A program made the translations under genes and the position numbers. The notes under the pieces are model-generated. The model was not told the DNA's origin, did no database searches, and saw only the letters and a program-made list of their open reading frames with translations. From a virus: 39,400 nucleotides of DNA. Location: positions 1 to 39,400 of IMG/VR virus record IMGVR_UViG_3300025322_000969; one strand, written 5' to 3'. This document shows positions 31,973 to 39,400 of this stretch, in pieces (the first letter of the stretch is position 1; every line of letters begins with the position of its first letter).

Positions 31973-32698
31973 ATGGATGATTTAGCAGATATACGAGCTG
32001 CCGTGCAAGACGATCTCACTGTTGGTGAGGAAAGTACACTTTTTTCTCCCAGTCTTATTGATCGGGCAATTAATAGAGCTTACAGGAAAGTTGCGGCATT
32101 ATTCCCCTGGCCTGAACTTCAAGACGCTAAAAAGACTTCAACTCAGATAGATCAGGAATATTATGACTATCCTACAAACTGGCGGTCTAACTCTATCTGG
32201 AAGCTAACAATATTAGATTCTGATAGCAATGATGATAGATATGGGGAAGATCCTGACGGAAGCCCTCTTTCTTTTGATGATTACTTAGTTTGGAAAGAAG
32301 ATAATCCGGATAGTACAGAAAAAAAATGGTCTAATCAGTGGAGAAGGTTCTTTATCTGGCCTATTCCTACTACTGCCGGAACTAATAATATTCATGTTTG
32401 GGGAATAAAAGTTGTAACAACTTTGAGTGACGATGCTGATACTACAATCTTTTCTCTTTCAACACCAGAGGCGAATGAGGCAATAGCGCTTGAAGCAGTT
32501 GCGATTTTGAAATCCAAAGAAGACAAAGAAGATTCCAGTAAGTTTAGAAGCATGGAAGCAAAACAAATATTAATAGTTGCTTGGGGAAAAATTACAAAGG
32601 AAATGGCTAAATATGAAAAGAATCAACCATTTTTTGAAGTAGAAGATATGTTCGGGCCAGGAAGAAGTAAAGATCTTAGGGGGAGATTTGATATATGA
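31973..32698 (+). CDS. head-tail adaptor-like (connector) protein
   Basis: This 241-residue protein has an N-terminal helical bundle (Ile-Asp-Arg-Ala-Ile-Asn-Arg-Ala-Tyr-Arg-Lys-Val, about 29-40) followed by Trp-Pro and Tyr-Tyr-Asp-Tyr-Pro segments. This arrangement is seen in P22 gp4-type and other neck proteins that sit under the portal. A C-terminal helix pair (about 165-215) follows. Its place before the internal virion proteins fits. The family assignment is by pattern only. Its stop overlaps a tiny ATG-ATG frame that ends before the next gene. Confidence 0.62.
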   Translation: MDDLADIRAAVQDDLTVGEESTLFSPSLIDRAINRAYRKVAALFPWPELQDAKKTSTQIDQEYYDYPTNWRSNSIWKLTILDSDSNDDRYGEDPDGSPLSFDDYLVWKEDNPDSTEKKWSNQWRRFFIWPIPTTAGTNNIHVWGIKVVTTLSDDADTTIFSLSTPEANEAIALEAVAILKSKEDKEDSSKFRSMEAKQILIVAWGKITKEMAKYEKNQPFFEVEDMFGPGRSKDLRGRFDI

Positions 32699-32705
32699 TG
32701 AAATT

Positions 32706-32722
32706 AGGAGGATATTAAAATA
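32706..32722 (+). promoter_or_regulatory. strong SD placed on an AUA codon (site 2)
   Basis: AGGAGG (32706-32711), 8 bases, ATA (32720-32722). The sequence GGAGGATATYAAAATAG is shared with site 3 at 36545. No ATG, GTG or TTG lies in frame within a plausible distance of this site; TTG and ATG codons further in would remove a conserved-looking N-terminal domain. Confidence 0.68.
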
Positions 32723-33985
32723 GATCCATCAATTGTAAATTGGTTAAATTCACAAGGCCAAAAGAGTGACTACGCTTCACGCGCTCAACTAGCAGCTTCT
32801 AAAGGTATCACAGGATATGTAGGGAGTGCTGCCCAAAATACCCAGCTCTTAAATCTATTAAGAGGTGCTCCAGTAGCCCAGCAAACTGCACCCACACCGC
32901 AGCCTCAAACACAACAGCAACAAGCTCCACAACAACAGCCAACTTATCAATCCACCCAACCACAGCAGCCTACTGGACAGCCAGGCTCAGTCCAAGACTT
33001 GATAAACATGGGATTTAGTGGTTATCAGGGTTGGGGAAATGCAGAAGCTTTGGCAGATTTTAAATCAACAGGAGGTCAGGGGAAAGGTAGCTCAAGTTCA
33101 GGGGTATCTAGTTTTTCTAACCGTCCGGCAGCCCCAAACTTCCAGAATATTTATGATACCGCCTTAACCGCTGCTACCGCAGGAATACAGCCACAAATTG
33201 ATGCAATTAATACCCAGATAGCTGCCAAAACAGATGCATATAATACCCAAGTCTCCAAAATAAAAGACAATCCCTATTTATCTGAAGCAACTATGTCAGG
33301 CAGGTTAAGTAAGTTAGCCGAGAGGTTTAATGCTGATATGCAACTTGAAACCAAAAAACAAGCAATAGTTGAGGGTAAGTTAGCTCAAGGCAAAGCTGAT
33401 GCTCAGGTTAAGTTAAATATAGCAGCCCAGCAATATAATGTTGAAGACTCGCAATATCAACAAAATTTGCAATTATTTACTAATCTTTTATCTTCAGGCG
33501 CATTAGAAAATGCCAGCGGGACAGATATAGCTCAGATTACCAGTTCAACAGGGCTATCAAGTTCAATGGTGCAATCTATTATTAACTTCCAGAAGAAAAA
33601 GAATGCACCACAACCAAATATTACTACTGTTGATGATGGAACTAATCAATATGTGGTAGCTATAGATCCTTCTACAGGTAATGTTATAAATAAACAAATT
33701 ATAGCTCGCTCTATACCTAAATCTACAGGTGGAGGTGGAGGAACAGCAGGTGAAAGAACCGCAGCAGCAGCTAAAACAGCTTTATCAGATATGAGTTCTT
33801 TGATTAATGGAGCATTAGATGCATCAGGTAAAAAAGCGTCTTCTTTACAAAAAGGGTCAGATGGATATTTATCACCTCAAGCTTATCAGTATTATAGAAG
33901 CCTATGGGTAGCTCAAGGACTATCTACAAAGGATTTTGAAGCTCAATTTAGTTATCTAAAGAATCCATACCAAGAGGGGTATTAA
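32720..33985 (+). CDS. internal virion-type protein with Gln/Pro linker and apparent AUA start
   Basis: This protein is about 421 residues from ATA 32720. Residues 2-52 form a compact helical domain (Val-Asn-Trp-Leu-Asn-Ser near the start, Ala-Ala-Gln-Asn-Thr-Gln-Leu-Leu-Asn around 44-52) that I recall from N-termini of phage virion proteins. Then comes a Gln/Pro-rich linker (about 58-88), a second helical domain, long coiled-coil-like helices (about 140-260) and a Gly-rich patch. A start at the first in-frame ATG (32999) would discard 93 codons that read as real protein. Order suggests a DNA-ejection or internal core protein. Confidence 0.7.
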   Translation: MDPSIVNWLNSQGQKSDYASRAQLAASKGITGYVGSAAQNTQLLNLLRGAPVAQQTAPTPQPQTQQQQAPQQQPTYQSTQPQQPTGQPGSVQDLINMGFSGYQGWGNAEALADFKSTGGQGKGSSSSGVSSFSNRPAAPNFQNIYDTALTAATAGIQPQIDAINTQIAAKTDAYNTQVSKIKDNPYLSEATMSGRLSKLAERFNADMQLETKKQAIVEGKLAQGKADAQVKLNIAAQQYNVEDSQYQQNLQLFTNLLSSGALENASGTDIAQITSSTGLSSSMVQSIINFQKKKNAPQPNITTVDDGTNQYVVAIDPSTGNVINKQIIARSIPKSTGGGGGTAGERTAAAAKTALSDMSSLINGALDASGKKASSLQKGSDGYLSPQAYQYYRSLWVAQGLSTKDFEAQFSYLKNPYQEGY

Positions 33986-33986
33986 T

Positions 33987-36101
33987 ATGAATATGTTTAT
34001 TAACCAAGCTAGTCCACAGCCTGGTAAATCGACTTCTACTTCTCCAGCATTTCAGAGAGCTACAGATATAAAAAATGCACAAAAGACTAACGTGTTTATT
34101 AATAGTAAAACTTCTACCAATATTGAAGTTCCTATATTTACCCCAAGCGCACCTAGTACACCTAGACAATTTCCTAAAGAATCTATAGTTAGTTCTCAAC
34201 CACAACAGAATTTTCTACAAACTGTACAAACTAAAGCAGCTCCTATTATTGGACAAGCGCTACAGCTTGCCAAAGAAACAGTGAAACAAGTAGTAGATTT
34301 TATTCCTCAAGTACCATCTTATGCCAAAGCAGCTAAAGAAAAACCACTAGAGACAGTTGCAGGAGCAGGAGAAGCTAGTTTAACCTTTTTTGGTTCTTTG
34401 GCGGGGATAGTCCAGCGTGGTATAGCTTCGGTTGCCAAGGTAAATATTCCCGAAAGATGGGATATTACCAAACAAACAAGGGCTTTGAGAGAATTAGATG
34501 AACAATTAATACGAAAAGATACAAAAACCGCTGGGGAATTAATAGATAAAAGAAAAGCGTTTGAAACAGGAAGATTTGTAGGATCTTTTTTGCCTTATGC
34601 CTTAGGATCAGAAGTGGCAGCGGCATCAATAGGCTCTAAGATCCTACTTCCAACAGCAGAAAAGTTTTTACCAGGGGCAGTTAAATTTATTTCTACTATT
34701 AATAACGCTATTGGTTTTATGGGGGTAGGACAAATAGAACATGATCCAGAACACGGATCAAGAGTAGATAGGTTTAAAAATGACTTAATTATGTTAGGAC
34801 TTTTTGAAGTAGGTGGAGTGGTATTAAAAGGGCTAACTAAAGGAACTAAAAACTTAATTTCCAAAACAACTAATGAAGTAAAGGGTAAAAAGACAGTTGT
34901 TATGGAAGAAGTTGAACCCCAAATTCAGGAAATTAAAGTTGCAATTAAAAAGGATACAGGGCAGAGTATGGAGGTTGTAGTTGCCAAACAAATAGCTGAA
35001 GGAAAACCAAAACCTATAGTTTCTAAACCCCTCCAACCATTAGCAGAAGAAGCAAGGAAGTATAAGAGTGCGAAGGAGTTTGTGGAGGATTATGGAAAAA
35101 TTTCAAGAGAAATATCACGGGGGAAACCATCAGCTGGAGCATTAGGAGAATACACTTCAGAGGGGAAAATAAGAATAAAAACAAAAGGATTATCTAAGGA
35201 AGAAATAAAAGAAGTTATTGGACATGAACAAAAACATCAGATTTCAGAGAAAATAATGGGCTATTTTATAAAAAAAGGCCCAAATGGTTTTGATAAAGAG
35301 TTTAGTAGAGTGGAAAAAATAATTAAAAAAATGGGAAAAGTTGTAGCGGTTGAAACCAAAGGAGAAATTGATATACAAATATTTGAACAATTCACATATA
35401 ACAATAAAGAATTTGCAAAAAGGTTGCCTGAATTACATAAATACTTAATCGATTATGTTAATCTTAGGAAACAGGCTCAATCAATTCCCGATCTTACCGA
35501 TTTCTACATCCAAGCTACAGGAGGAATTAAACCTAAAGGGATTAAGATTGAAACTAAGCCTAAAGAGGTTAAGCCCATTGGTGAAGGTGAAACAAAAGTA
35601 TCTACACTTGGTCTTCGTGTAGAACAAACAGCTATTGAAAAGAAGTTAGTTAAAGAGTTAGGTGATTTACCAGAATATAAACAGCTTAATATGAAAGACC
35701 AGGCTACAAAAGCTGGAAACTTAATTAATTCTGATCCTGATAAAGCAATGAGGATAGCTTTGGGTCAAGAATTACCACCAGAAGGATTACTTAAAGAAAG
35801 CATATTTAAAGCCGTAGAAGAAAGCATCACAACTCCAGAGATGGCTAGAAGATTAGCAAGCTCTCCCTTGGTTTCAGAGAGTACAGCTTTAGGTCAAAGA
35901 ATTAAGGCTTTAGATGTACAGATTGCAGATTCACCAGTAGGAGCTATGAAACAAGTAATTGATGCAAGAAAAAAAGTTATTGAGGGAAGATATGGTAATG
36001 TCGATAAGGCTACCGAGAGGGTTACTAAAGATATACAATCTAAAGTGAAGATCCCTTCAAAATGGGATTGGAATAAATTTATAGAAGGGATTCAGTGCTA
36101 A
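33987..36101 (+). CDS. internal virion protein with HEXXH metalloprotease-like motif
   Basis: This 704-residue protein has an N-terminal low-complexity segment (1-75), two hydrophobic stretches that could cross or enter a membrane (about 122-150 and 196-290), and then a domain containing His413-Glu-Gln-Lys-His417. This HEXXH pattern lies in a helix after Ile-Lys-Glu-Val-Ile-Gly, with Glu-rich sequence downstream for a third ligand. The motif is typical of zinc metalloproteases, which could open the cell envelope or process virion proteins; activity is inferred. It starts 1 base after the previous stop. Its TAA precedes the HNH gene's ATG. Confidence 0.68.
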   Translation: MNMFINQASPQPGKSTSTSPAFQRATDIKNAQKTNVFINSKTSTNIEVPIFTPSAPSTPRQFPKESIVSSQPQQNFLQTVQTKAAPIIGQALQLAKETVKQVVDFIPQVPSYAKAAKEKPLETVAGAGEASLTFFGSLAGIVQRGIASVAKVNIPERWDITKQTRALRELDEQLIRKDTKTAGELIDKRKAFETGRFVGSFLPYALGSEVAAASIGSKILLPTAEKFLPGAVKFISTINNAIGFMGVGQIEHDPEHGSRVDRFKNDLIMLGLFEVGGVVLKGLTKGTKNLISKTTNEVKGKKTVVMEEVEPQIQEIKVAIKKDTGQSMEVVVAKQIAEGKPKPIVSKPLQPLAEEARKYKSAKEFVEDYGKISREISRGKPSAGALGEYTSEGKIRIKTKGLSKEEIKEVIGHEQKHQISEKIMGYFIKKGPNGFDKEFSRVEKIIKKMGKVVAVETKGEIDIQIFEQFTYNNKEFAKRLPELHKYLIDYVNLRKQAQSIPDLTDFYIQATGGIKPKGIKIETKPKEVKPIGEGETKVSTLGLRVEQTAIEKKLVKELGDLPEYKQLNMKDQATKAGNLINSDPDKAMRIALGQELPPEGLLKESIFKAVEESITTPEMARRLASSPLVSESTALGQRIKALDVQIADSPVGAMKQVIDARKKVIEGRYGNVDKATERVTKDIQSKVKIPSKWDWNKFIEGIQC

Positions 36102-36560
36102 ATGAATCGTAAAGAATATTATAAGTTTTTGAAATTTAACCCACCGTTTTTAGGTAGGAAACATTCTGAAGAGACTAAAAAGAAAATTGGACTAAAATCT
36201 AAAGGTAGATGTGCTGGTAAAAAAAGCAATTTTTATGGAATTCATAAATTAGGAAAAAATAGTCCGAATTGGAGAGGTGGTTTAAGAGGTGATAGTTATC
36301 TGGAAAGACGAAGATTTAGAGCAGCTATGCAAAAACTTATTTTTGAACGAGATGGATACAAATGCCAAATGTGTGATTCTGGAGGAGATTTACAGGTAGA
36401 TCATATAGCCTCATGGGCTGAATTTAAAGAACTTAGATTTGATCCAGATAATTGCAGGACTTTATGTGCTAAATGTCATTATGAAATCACATTTAAAAAA
36501 CCTATGCCCGAAAATATAAAAACATGGGGACATAATTTAGAACGGAGGATATCAAAATAG
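36102..36560 (+). CDS. HNH homing endonuclease with NUMOD3-like motif
   Basis: This 152-residue protein has an N-terminal Leu-Gly-Arg-Lys-His-Ser-Glu-Glu-Thr-Lys-Lys-Lys-Ile-Gly (17-30), the NUMOD3-type DNA-binding motif of homing endonucleases. The HNH nuclease follows: Cys88-x2-Cys91, Asp100-His101, Asn117, Cys122-x2-Cys125-His126. It is a free-standing selfish nuclease placed exactly between two virion genes (stop-to-start without a gap). Its last codons contain the AGGAGG of the next gene and its TAG overlaps that gene's ATA start. No flanking intron was identified by eye. Confidence 0.9.
   Translation: MNRKEYYKFLKFNPPFLGRKHSEETKKKIGLKSKGRCAGKKSNFYGIHKLGKNSPNWRGGLRGDSYLERRRFRAAMQKLIFERDGYKCQMCDSGGDLQVDHIASWAEFKELRFDPDNCRTLCAKCHYEITFKKPMPENIKTWGHNLERRISK
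36545..36559 (+). promoter_or_regulatory. strong SD placed on an AUA codon (site 3)
   Basis: GGAGG (36545-36549) lies 7-8 bases before ATA (36557-36559), overlapping the TAG stop of the HNH gene as ATAG. It is nearly identical to site 2. The first in-frame ATG (36638) would remove 27 codons. Confidence 0.65.
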
Positions 36561-36949
36561 CTAAATGGTGTCTTATACCTGAACAGGTACAGAAATTTAA
36601 AGAAGCATTAAGAAACAGGACTATTGACCCTGAAAAGTTGGGCAAGATGTCCAGTGAGGAAAGAAATGCCTTTTTAAGCAAGATAGTAGGGAGAGATAAT
36701 GCTTTACAAGTTAATTCCTTATTTGAAAGTAAGTTACTTTTAAAGAACCAAAAAGCAGGGTACATTTCTTGGGCTAAGAAGGTAGCTGGTTTAACCCCAG
36801 AGGTAAGACGCGATTTAATCGCTAAAATTGAAAGATTAGATAGAGTATTAAGTCCAAAAGAAGGTGAACAATTCTTAAAAGATTTAGCTGAAACAAGATT
36901 AGGAGCTAGTGTTAGTGAAACTGAAGCTAAGAATATATTTAATTTATGA
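36557..36949 (+). CDS. N-terminal part of lysozyme-bearing virion protein, apparent AUA start
   Basis: This covers 130 codons from ATA 36557 to an in-frame TGA (36947-36949). The protein is helical and charged, opening Ala-Lys-Trp-Cys-Leu-Ile-Pro, with later Lys-Leu-Gly-Lys-Met and Trp-Ala-Lys-Lys-Val-Ala-Gly. The reading frame continues past the TGA into the large downstream frame with no shift, and the sequence on both sides reads as one domain, so this is probably the front of a single protein of about 945 residues. Whether the TGA is a true stop, a mutation or is read through cannot be told here. Confidence 0.65.
   Translation: MAKWCLIPEQVQKFKEALRNRTIDPEKLGKMSSEERNAFLSKIVGRDNALQVNSLFESKLLLKNQKAGYISWAKKVAGLTPEVRRDLIAKIERLDRVLSPKEGEQFLKDLAETRLGASVSETEAKNIFNL
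36947..36949 (+). other. in-frame TGA inside lysozyme-bearing gene
   Basis: TGA separates two parts of one continuous frame (36557-39394). The next 31 codons contain no ATG, GTG or TTG, and no Shine-Dalgarno site is near. One base change from TCA, TTA, GGA or CGA would explain it, as would readthrough or a sequence error. Confidence 0.7.
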
Positions 36950-39394
36950 GAGAGAGTTAAAAAAACAAAATCATTACAACAAGAAAATTTAACTTTTAAA
37001 ACAGAAGAACAAAGATTAGCTTATGGTAGATCAAAAGTAGCTTTGATTAATTATGTTAATGATTTAAAAGGTAGAACTAATCAGAGAATTACTTTAAATC
37101 CAGTAAAAGCATTATCTACTATTGCAGGTAATGCTAAATCTATAAAGGCTTCTATGGATAATTCAGCAATATTTAGACAAGGTTGGAAAACTTTATGGAC
37201 AAATCCCGTAATTTGGTCTAAAAATGCTGTTAAATCCTTCTCTACTATTTTTAAAACCTTTGGAGGCAAGAAAGTCATGGACGAACTAAATGCTGATATT
37301 ATCTCTCGTCCTAATTATGATTTAATGGTTAAGGCTAAACTAGCTATAGGAACTATAGAAGAGGCCTTCCCTGGAACTGTTGCTGAAAAATTACCTATTC
37401 TGGGGAGGGTCTACAAAGCTTCAGAGAATGCTTTTACTGGCTTTGTTCATAAAACAAGAGCTGATGTATTTGATAAATATATCCAAATTGCTCAAAAATC
37501 AGGAATTGAACTAACAGAAAAAGAATTACAAAGTATTGGATCTATGGTTAATTCTCTAACTGGAAGAGGTAATCTTGGTAGGTATGAAGGTTCAGCAGCT
37601 AATTTAATTAATAATGTTTTCTTTTCCCCGAGATTTGTTAAAAGTCAGTTTGACACCTTAGGTCATGTTATTAGCGGAGCAGGAGGAAGTAATTTTGTTA
37701 GAAAACAAGCAGCCTTTAATTTATTAAAAGTAGTTTCAGGTACAGCAACTGTTCTTGCAATTGCTGATACTATAAAACCAGGTAGTGTTGAGTGGGATTC
37801 AAGAAGTTCAGATTTTGGAAAAGTAAAGATAGGTAATAGTAGCTTTGATGTTACAGGAGGAGCAAGTAGCCTTGTAGTACTAGCTAGTAGAATATTACCT
37901 TTATTAATAGGACAAGCAGCATCTACAAAATCAAGTATAACTGGTGCAATTATTCCTATAAATGAAGGTAAGTATGATCCTAAAACAGGAGAATTCGTTT
38001 TAAAGTATGGTGCTTCAACTGGAAAAGACGTATTATTTAATTTTTTCTCAAACAAAGCTGCTCCAGTAGCAGGATTTTTCTTGAATCTTCTTGAAGGTAG
38101 AAACTTTAATGGTGAAAAACCTACTCTTAAAGGTGAAGTAGTTAATTTATTTCAACCAATTCTTTTTTCTACATATGAAGATCTACAAAAAGATCCAAAC
38201 TCCCCTAATAAAGTAATTACTATGATTTTAGATGGATTGGGTATAGGTGTTAATACATATTTGCCTAAGCCTTCTAAGGAGAATAACTGGATTGATAAAC
38301 CAACTATATCTCAAAATGCTTTCTTAAAGAAAGTTGGAGAAGAAAAGTTTAAAGAAGCTAACCAGGTATTTAATACTAGATTTGAAACTTGGAAGAAAGA
38401 AATTGAGTCTAACGAAATATATAACAAGTTATCTGACGATAAAAAAGATGGAGTAAGACAGAGTGCTAGACAAAGAATTCAAGATGCAATTTTCAAAGAA
38501 TACCAATTTATCTATAAAGAACCTAAAAAGACCAAAGAAGAATTAAGACAGGAAAAGGAGTTAGAGAAAGCTAAACCTAAGAAAGTTACTCAATCTTTAC
38601 TAGATAAATTAATTCCTACAGCTTATGCAGCTGAGGATAATAGTTTATTTGGTAGTGCTACATACAAGTCAGATTTTAAAACAGGGAAAACAATTGTAAC
38701 AATTAATGAAGGTATTATAAATAAAATTATTAAAGCAGTAACTGGATTATTTTCAAATAAGTCAGAAGAAGTAAAAACTGAATCTAACAAAGATTATGAT
38801 AAAATAAAAATAACTTATGGTAAGGTTACTTCTAATACAGCAACAGAAGAAAAAAGCGGAGAAACTATATCTATTCCTAAAATTCCAGTAAGTAAAGAGG
38901 GTGAAATAGATTTTAAATTATTTCCTAATGACCAAAAATCTGCTACAAGACCCAACTTTACACCGCCTCAACCACCCCAAGATATTGCAGATATTATTAA
39001 AAAACATTTTGGTGAGGATTATGCAACAGCAGTTTTAGTGGCAGTTACTGAAAATGCTAGATATCTTTCCACCAAAGAGGCAGATAATATTTGGAATAAA
39101 GATGGAAGTATTGATAGGGGTATTTTTGCTATAAATTCAAATAGTTTTAAGGGATTAATGGAAAGACAAGGAAATAAATTAAAAGCTTATGATATCAATT
39201 CATTTGAAGATATGCTTGACCCTGATAAAAATGCTTACGTAGCTAAACTTATGCGAACTGAAAGTAAACAAGCTAATCCACAAACTAATGGTTGGGGTCG
39301 TTGGTTTGGTTGGCAAGATACGGGATATAACATAAATAATGGATGGTATTCAAAAGCAGAAAGAATTGAATATGAAGTTAATAAAAAGAAATAA
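36950..39394 (+). CDS. internal virion protein with C-terminal lysozyme-like domain
   Basis: This covers about 814 codons downstream of the in-frame TGA. The first possible start is TTG 37043, which has no Shine-Dalgarno site. A long helical and amphipathic region with hydrophobic stretches is followed by a charged linker. A C-terminal lysozyme/transglycosylase-like domain (about 39000-39310) has Val-Thr-Glu-Asn-Ala (Glu as likely catalytic acid), Asp-Gly-Ser-Ile-Asp-Arg-Gly-Ile-Phe-Ala-Ile-Asn-Ser, and a Met-Leu-Asp-Pro helix start. Internal virion proteins with such a domain cut peptidoglycan during DNA injection, as in T7 gp16. Its TAA is 6 bases before the window end. Confidence 0.72.
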   Translation, partial: ERVKKTKSLQQENLTFKTEEQRLAYGRSKVALINYVNDLKGRTNQRITLNPVKALSTIAGNAKSIKASMDNSAIFRQGWKTLWTNPVIWSKNAVKSFSTIFKTFGGKKVMDELNADIISRPNYDLMVKAKLAIGTIEEAFPGTVAEKLPILGRVYKASENAFTGFVHKTRADVFDKYIQIAQKSGIELTEKELQSIGSMVNSLTGRGNLGRYEGSAANLINNVFFSPRFVKSQFDTLGHVISGAGGSNFVRKQAAFNLLKVVSGTATVLAIADTIKPGSVEWDSRSSDFGKVKIGNSSFDVTGGASSLVVLASRILPLLIGQAASTKSSITGAIIPINEGKYDPKTGEFVLKYGASTGKDVLFNFFSNKAAPVAGFFLNLLEGRNFNGEKPTLKGEVVNLFQPILFSTYEDLQKDPNSPNKVITMILDGLGIGVNTYLPKPSKENNWIDKPTISQNAFLKKVGEEKFKEANQVFNTRFETWKKEIESNEIYNKLSDDKKDGVRQSARQRIQDAIFKEYQFIYKEPKKTKEELRQEKELEKAKPKKVTQSLLDKLIPTAYAAEDNSLFGSATYKSDFKTGKTIVTINEGIINKIIKAVTGLFSNKSEEVKTESNKDYDKIKITYGKVTSNTATEEKSGETISIPKIPVSKEGEIDFKLFPNDQKSATRPNFTPPQPPQDIADIIKKHFGEDYATAVLVAVTENARYLSTKEADNIWNKDGSIDRGIFAINSNSFKGLMERQGNKLKAYDINSFEDMLDPDKNAYVAKLMRTESKQANPQTNGWGRWFGWQDTGYNINNGWYSKAERIEYEVNKKK

Positions 39395-39400
39395 GTAAAA

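Noticed and set aside
36947-36949. Alternative genetic code with TGA read as an amino acid
   Set aside because: Many clear genes here (239, 976, 2362, 4139, 4865, 8826, 9704) end in TGA with the next gene placed directly after, so TGA is a stop in this genome.

Overview
The window is about 39 kb of an AT-rich tailed double-stranded DNA phage genome (or prophage). The evidence is a head-assembly block in standard order (small terminase, large terminase, portal, scaffold, major capsid protein), followed by large fibre-like proteins, a neck/adaptor protein, internal virion proteins and a virion lysozyme. Nearly everything is on the + strand. The layout (no tape measure or sheath seen, large internal proteins with a terminal lysozyme domain) points to a podovirus-like virion; this is inference. 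The host cannot be named from the sequence. TGA, TAA and TAG all act as stops, so this is not a UGA-recoded genome. No tRNA, rRNA, CRISPR array, integrase or DNA polymerase was seen.

Layout: 1-496, end of an unknown gene, a G-rich intergenic stretch, an unusual structured element and a small winged-helix gene. 493-7018, packaging and head genes, ending in a terminator-like hairpin after the capsid gene. 7030-8826, a first serine-rich virion protein, a small beta protein, a ribbon-helix-helix regulator and a DUF2829/Tad2-like protein. 8826-19842, an 11 kb tightly overlapping glycan operon: three GT-A glycosyltransferases with DxH motifs, one GT-B-like glycosyltransferase, nucleotide-sugar dehydrogenases, reductases and a dehydratase, a cytidylyltransferase, two methyltransferase-like proteins and a low-molecular-weight phosphatase-like protein. 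19879-30979, four more proteins carrying strictly alternating (Ser-X)n tracts, one of 1700 residues with about 1060 residues of repeat. 30985-39394, a membrane-anchored fibre-like protein, adaptor, internal virion proteins, an HNH homing endonuclease and a lysozyme-bearing protein.

How it may work together: five virion proteins carry long serine tracts like those of O-glycosylated streptococcal serine-rich adhesins, and the same genome holds a self-contained sugar-activation and glycosyltransferase operon between two of them. The simplest reading, which is inference, is a phage that builds and attaches its own glycans to serine-rich fibres.

Expression signals are unusual. Seven or eight intergenic sites share a -35 (TTGACA-like), a 16-base spacer and a -10 (TNTAATC-like). 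At six of them the start codon lies 8-9 bases after the -10, predicting leaderless mRNAs. Three other genes have strong AGGAGG sites placed on AUA codons, an apparent non-canonical start that would cause their true N-termini to be missed. Two genes start inside a covarying 14-bp stem interleaved with two GCTAGCG boxes.
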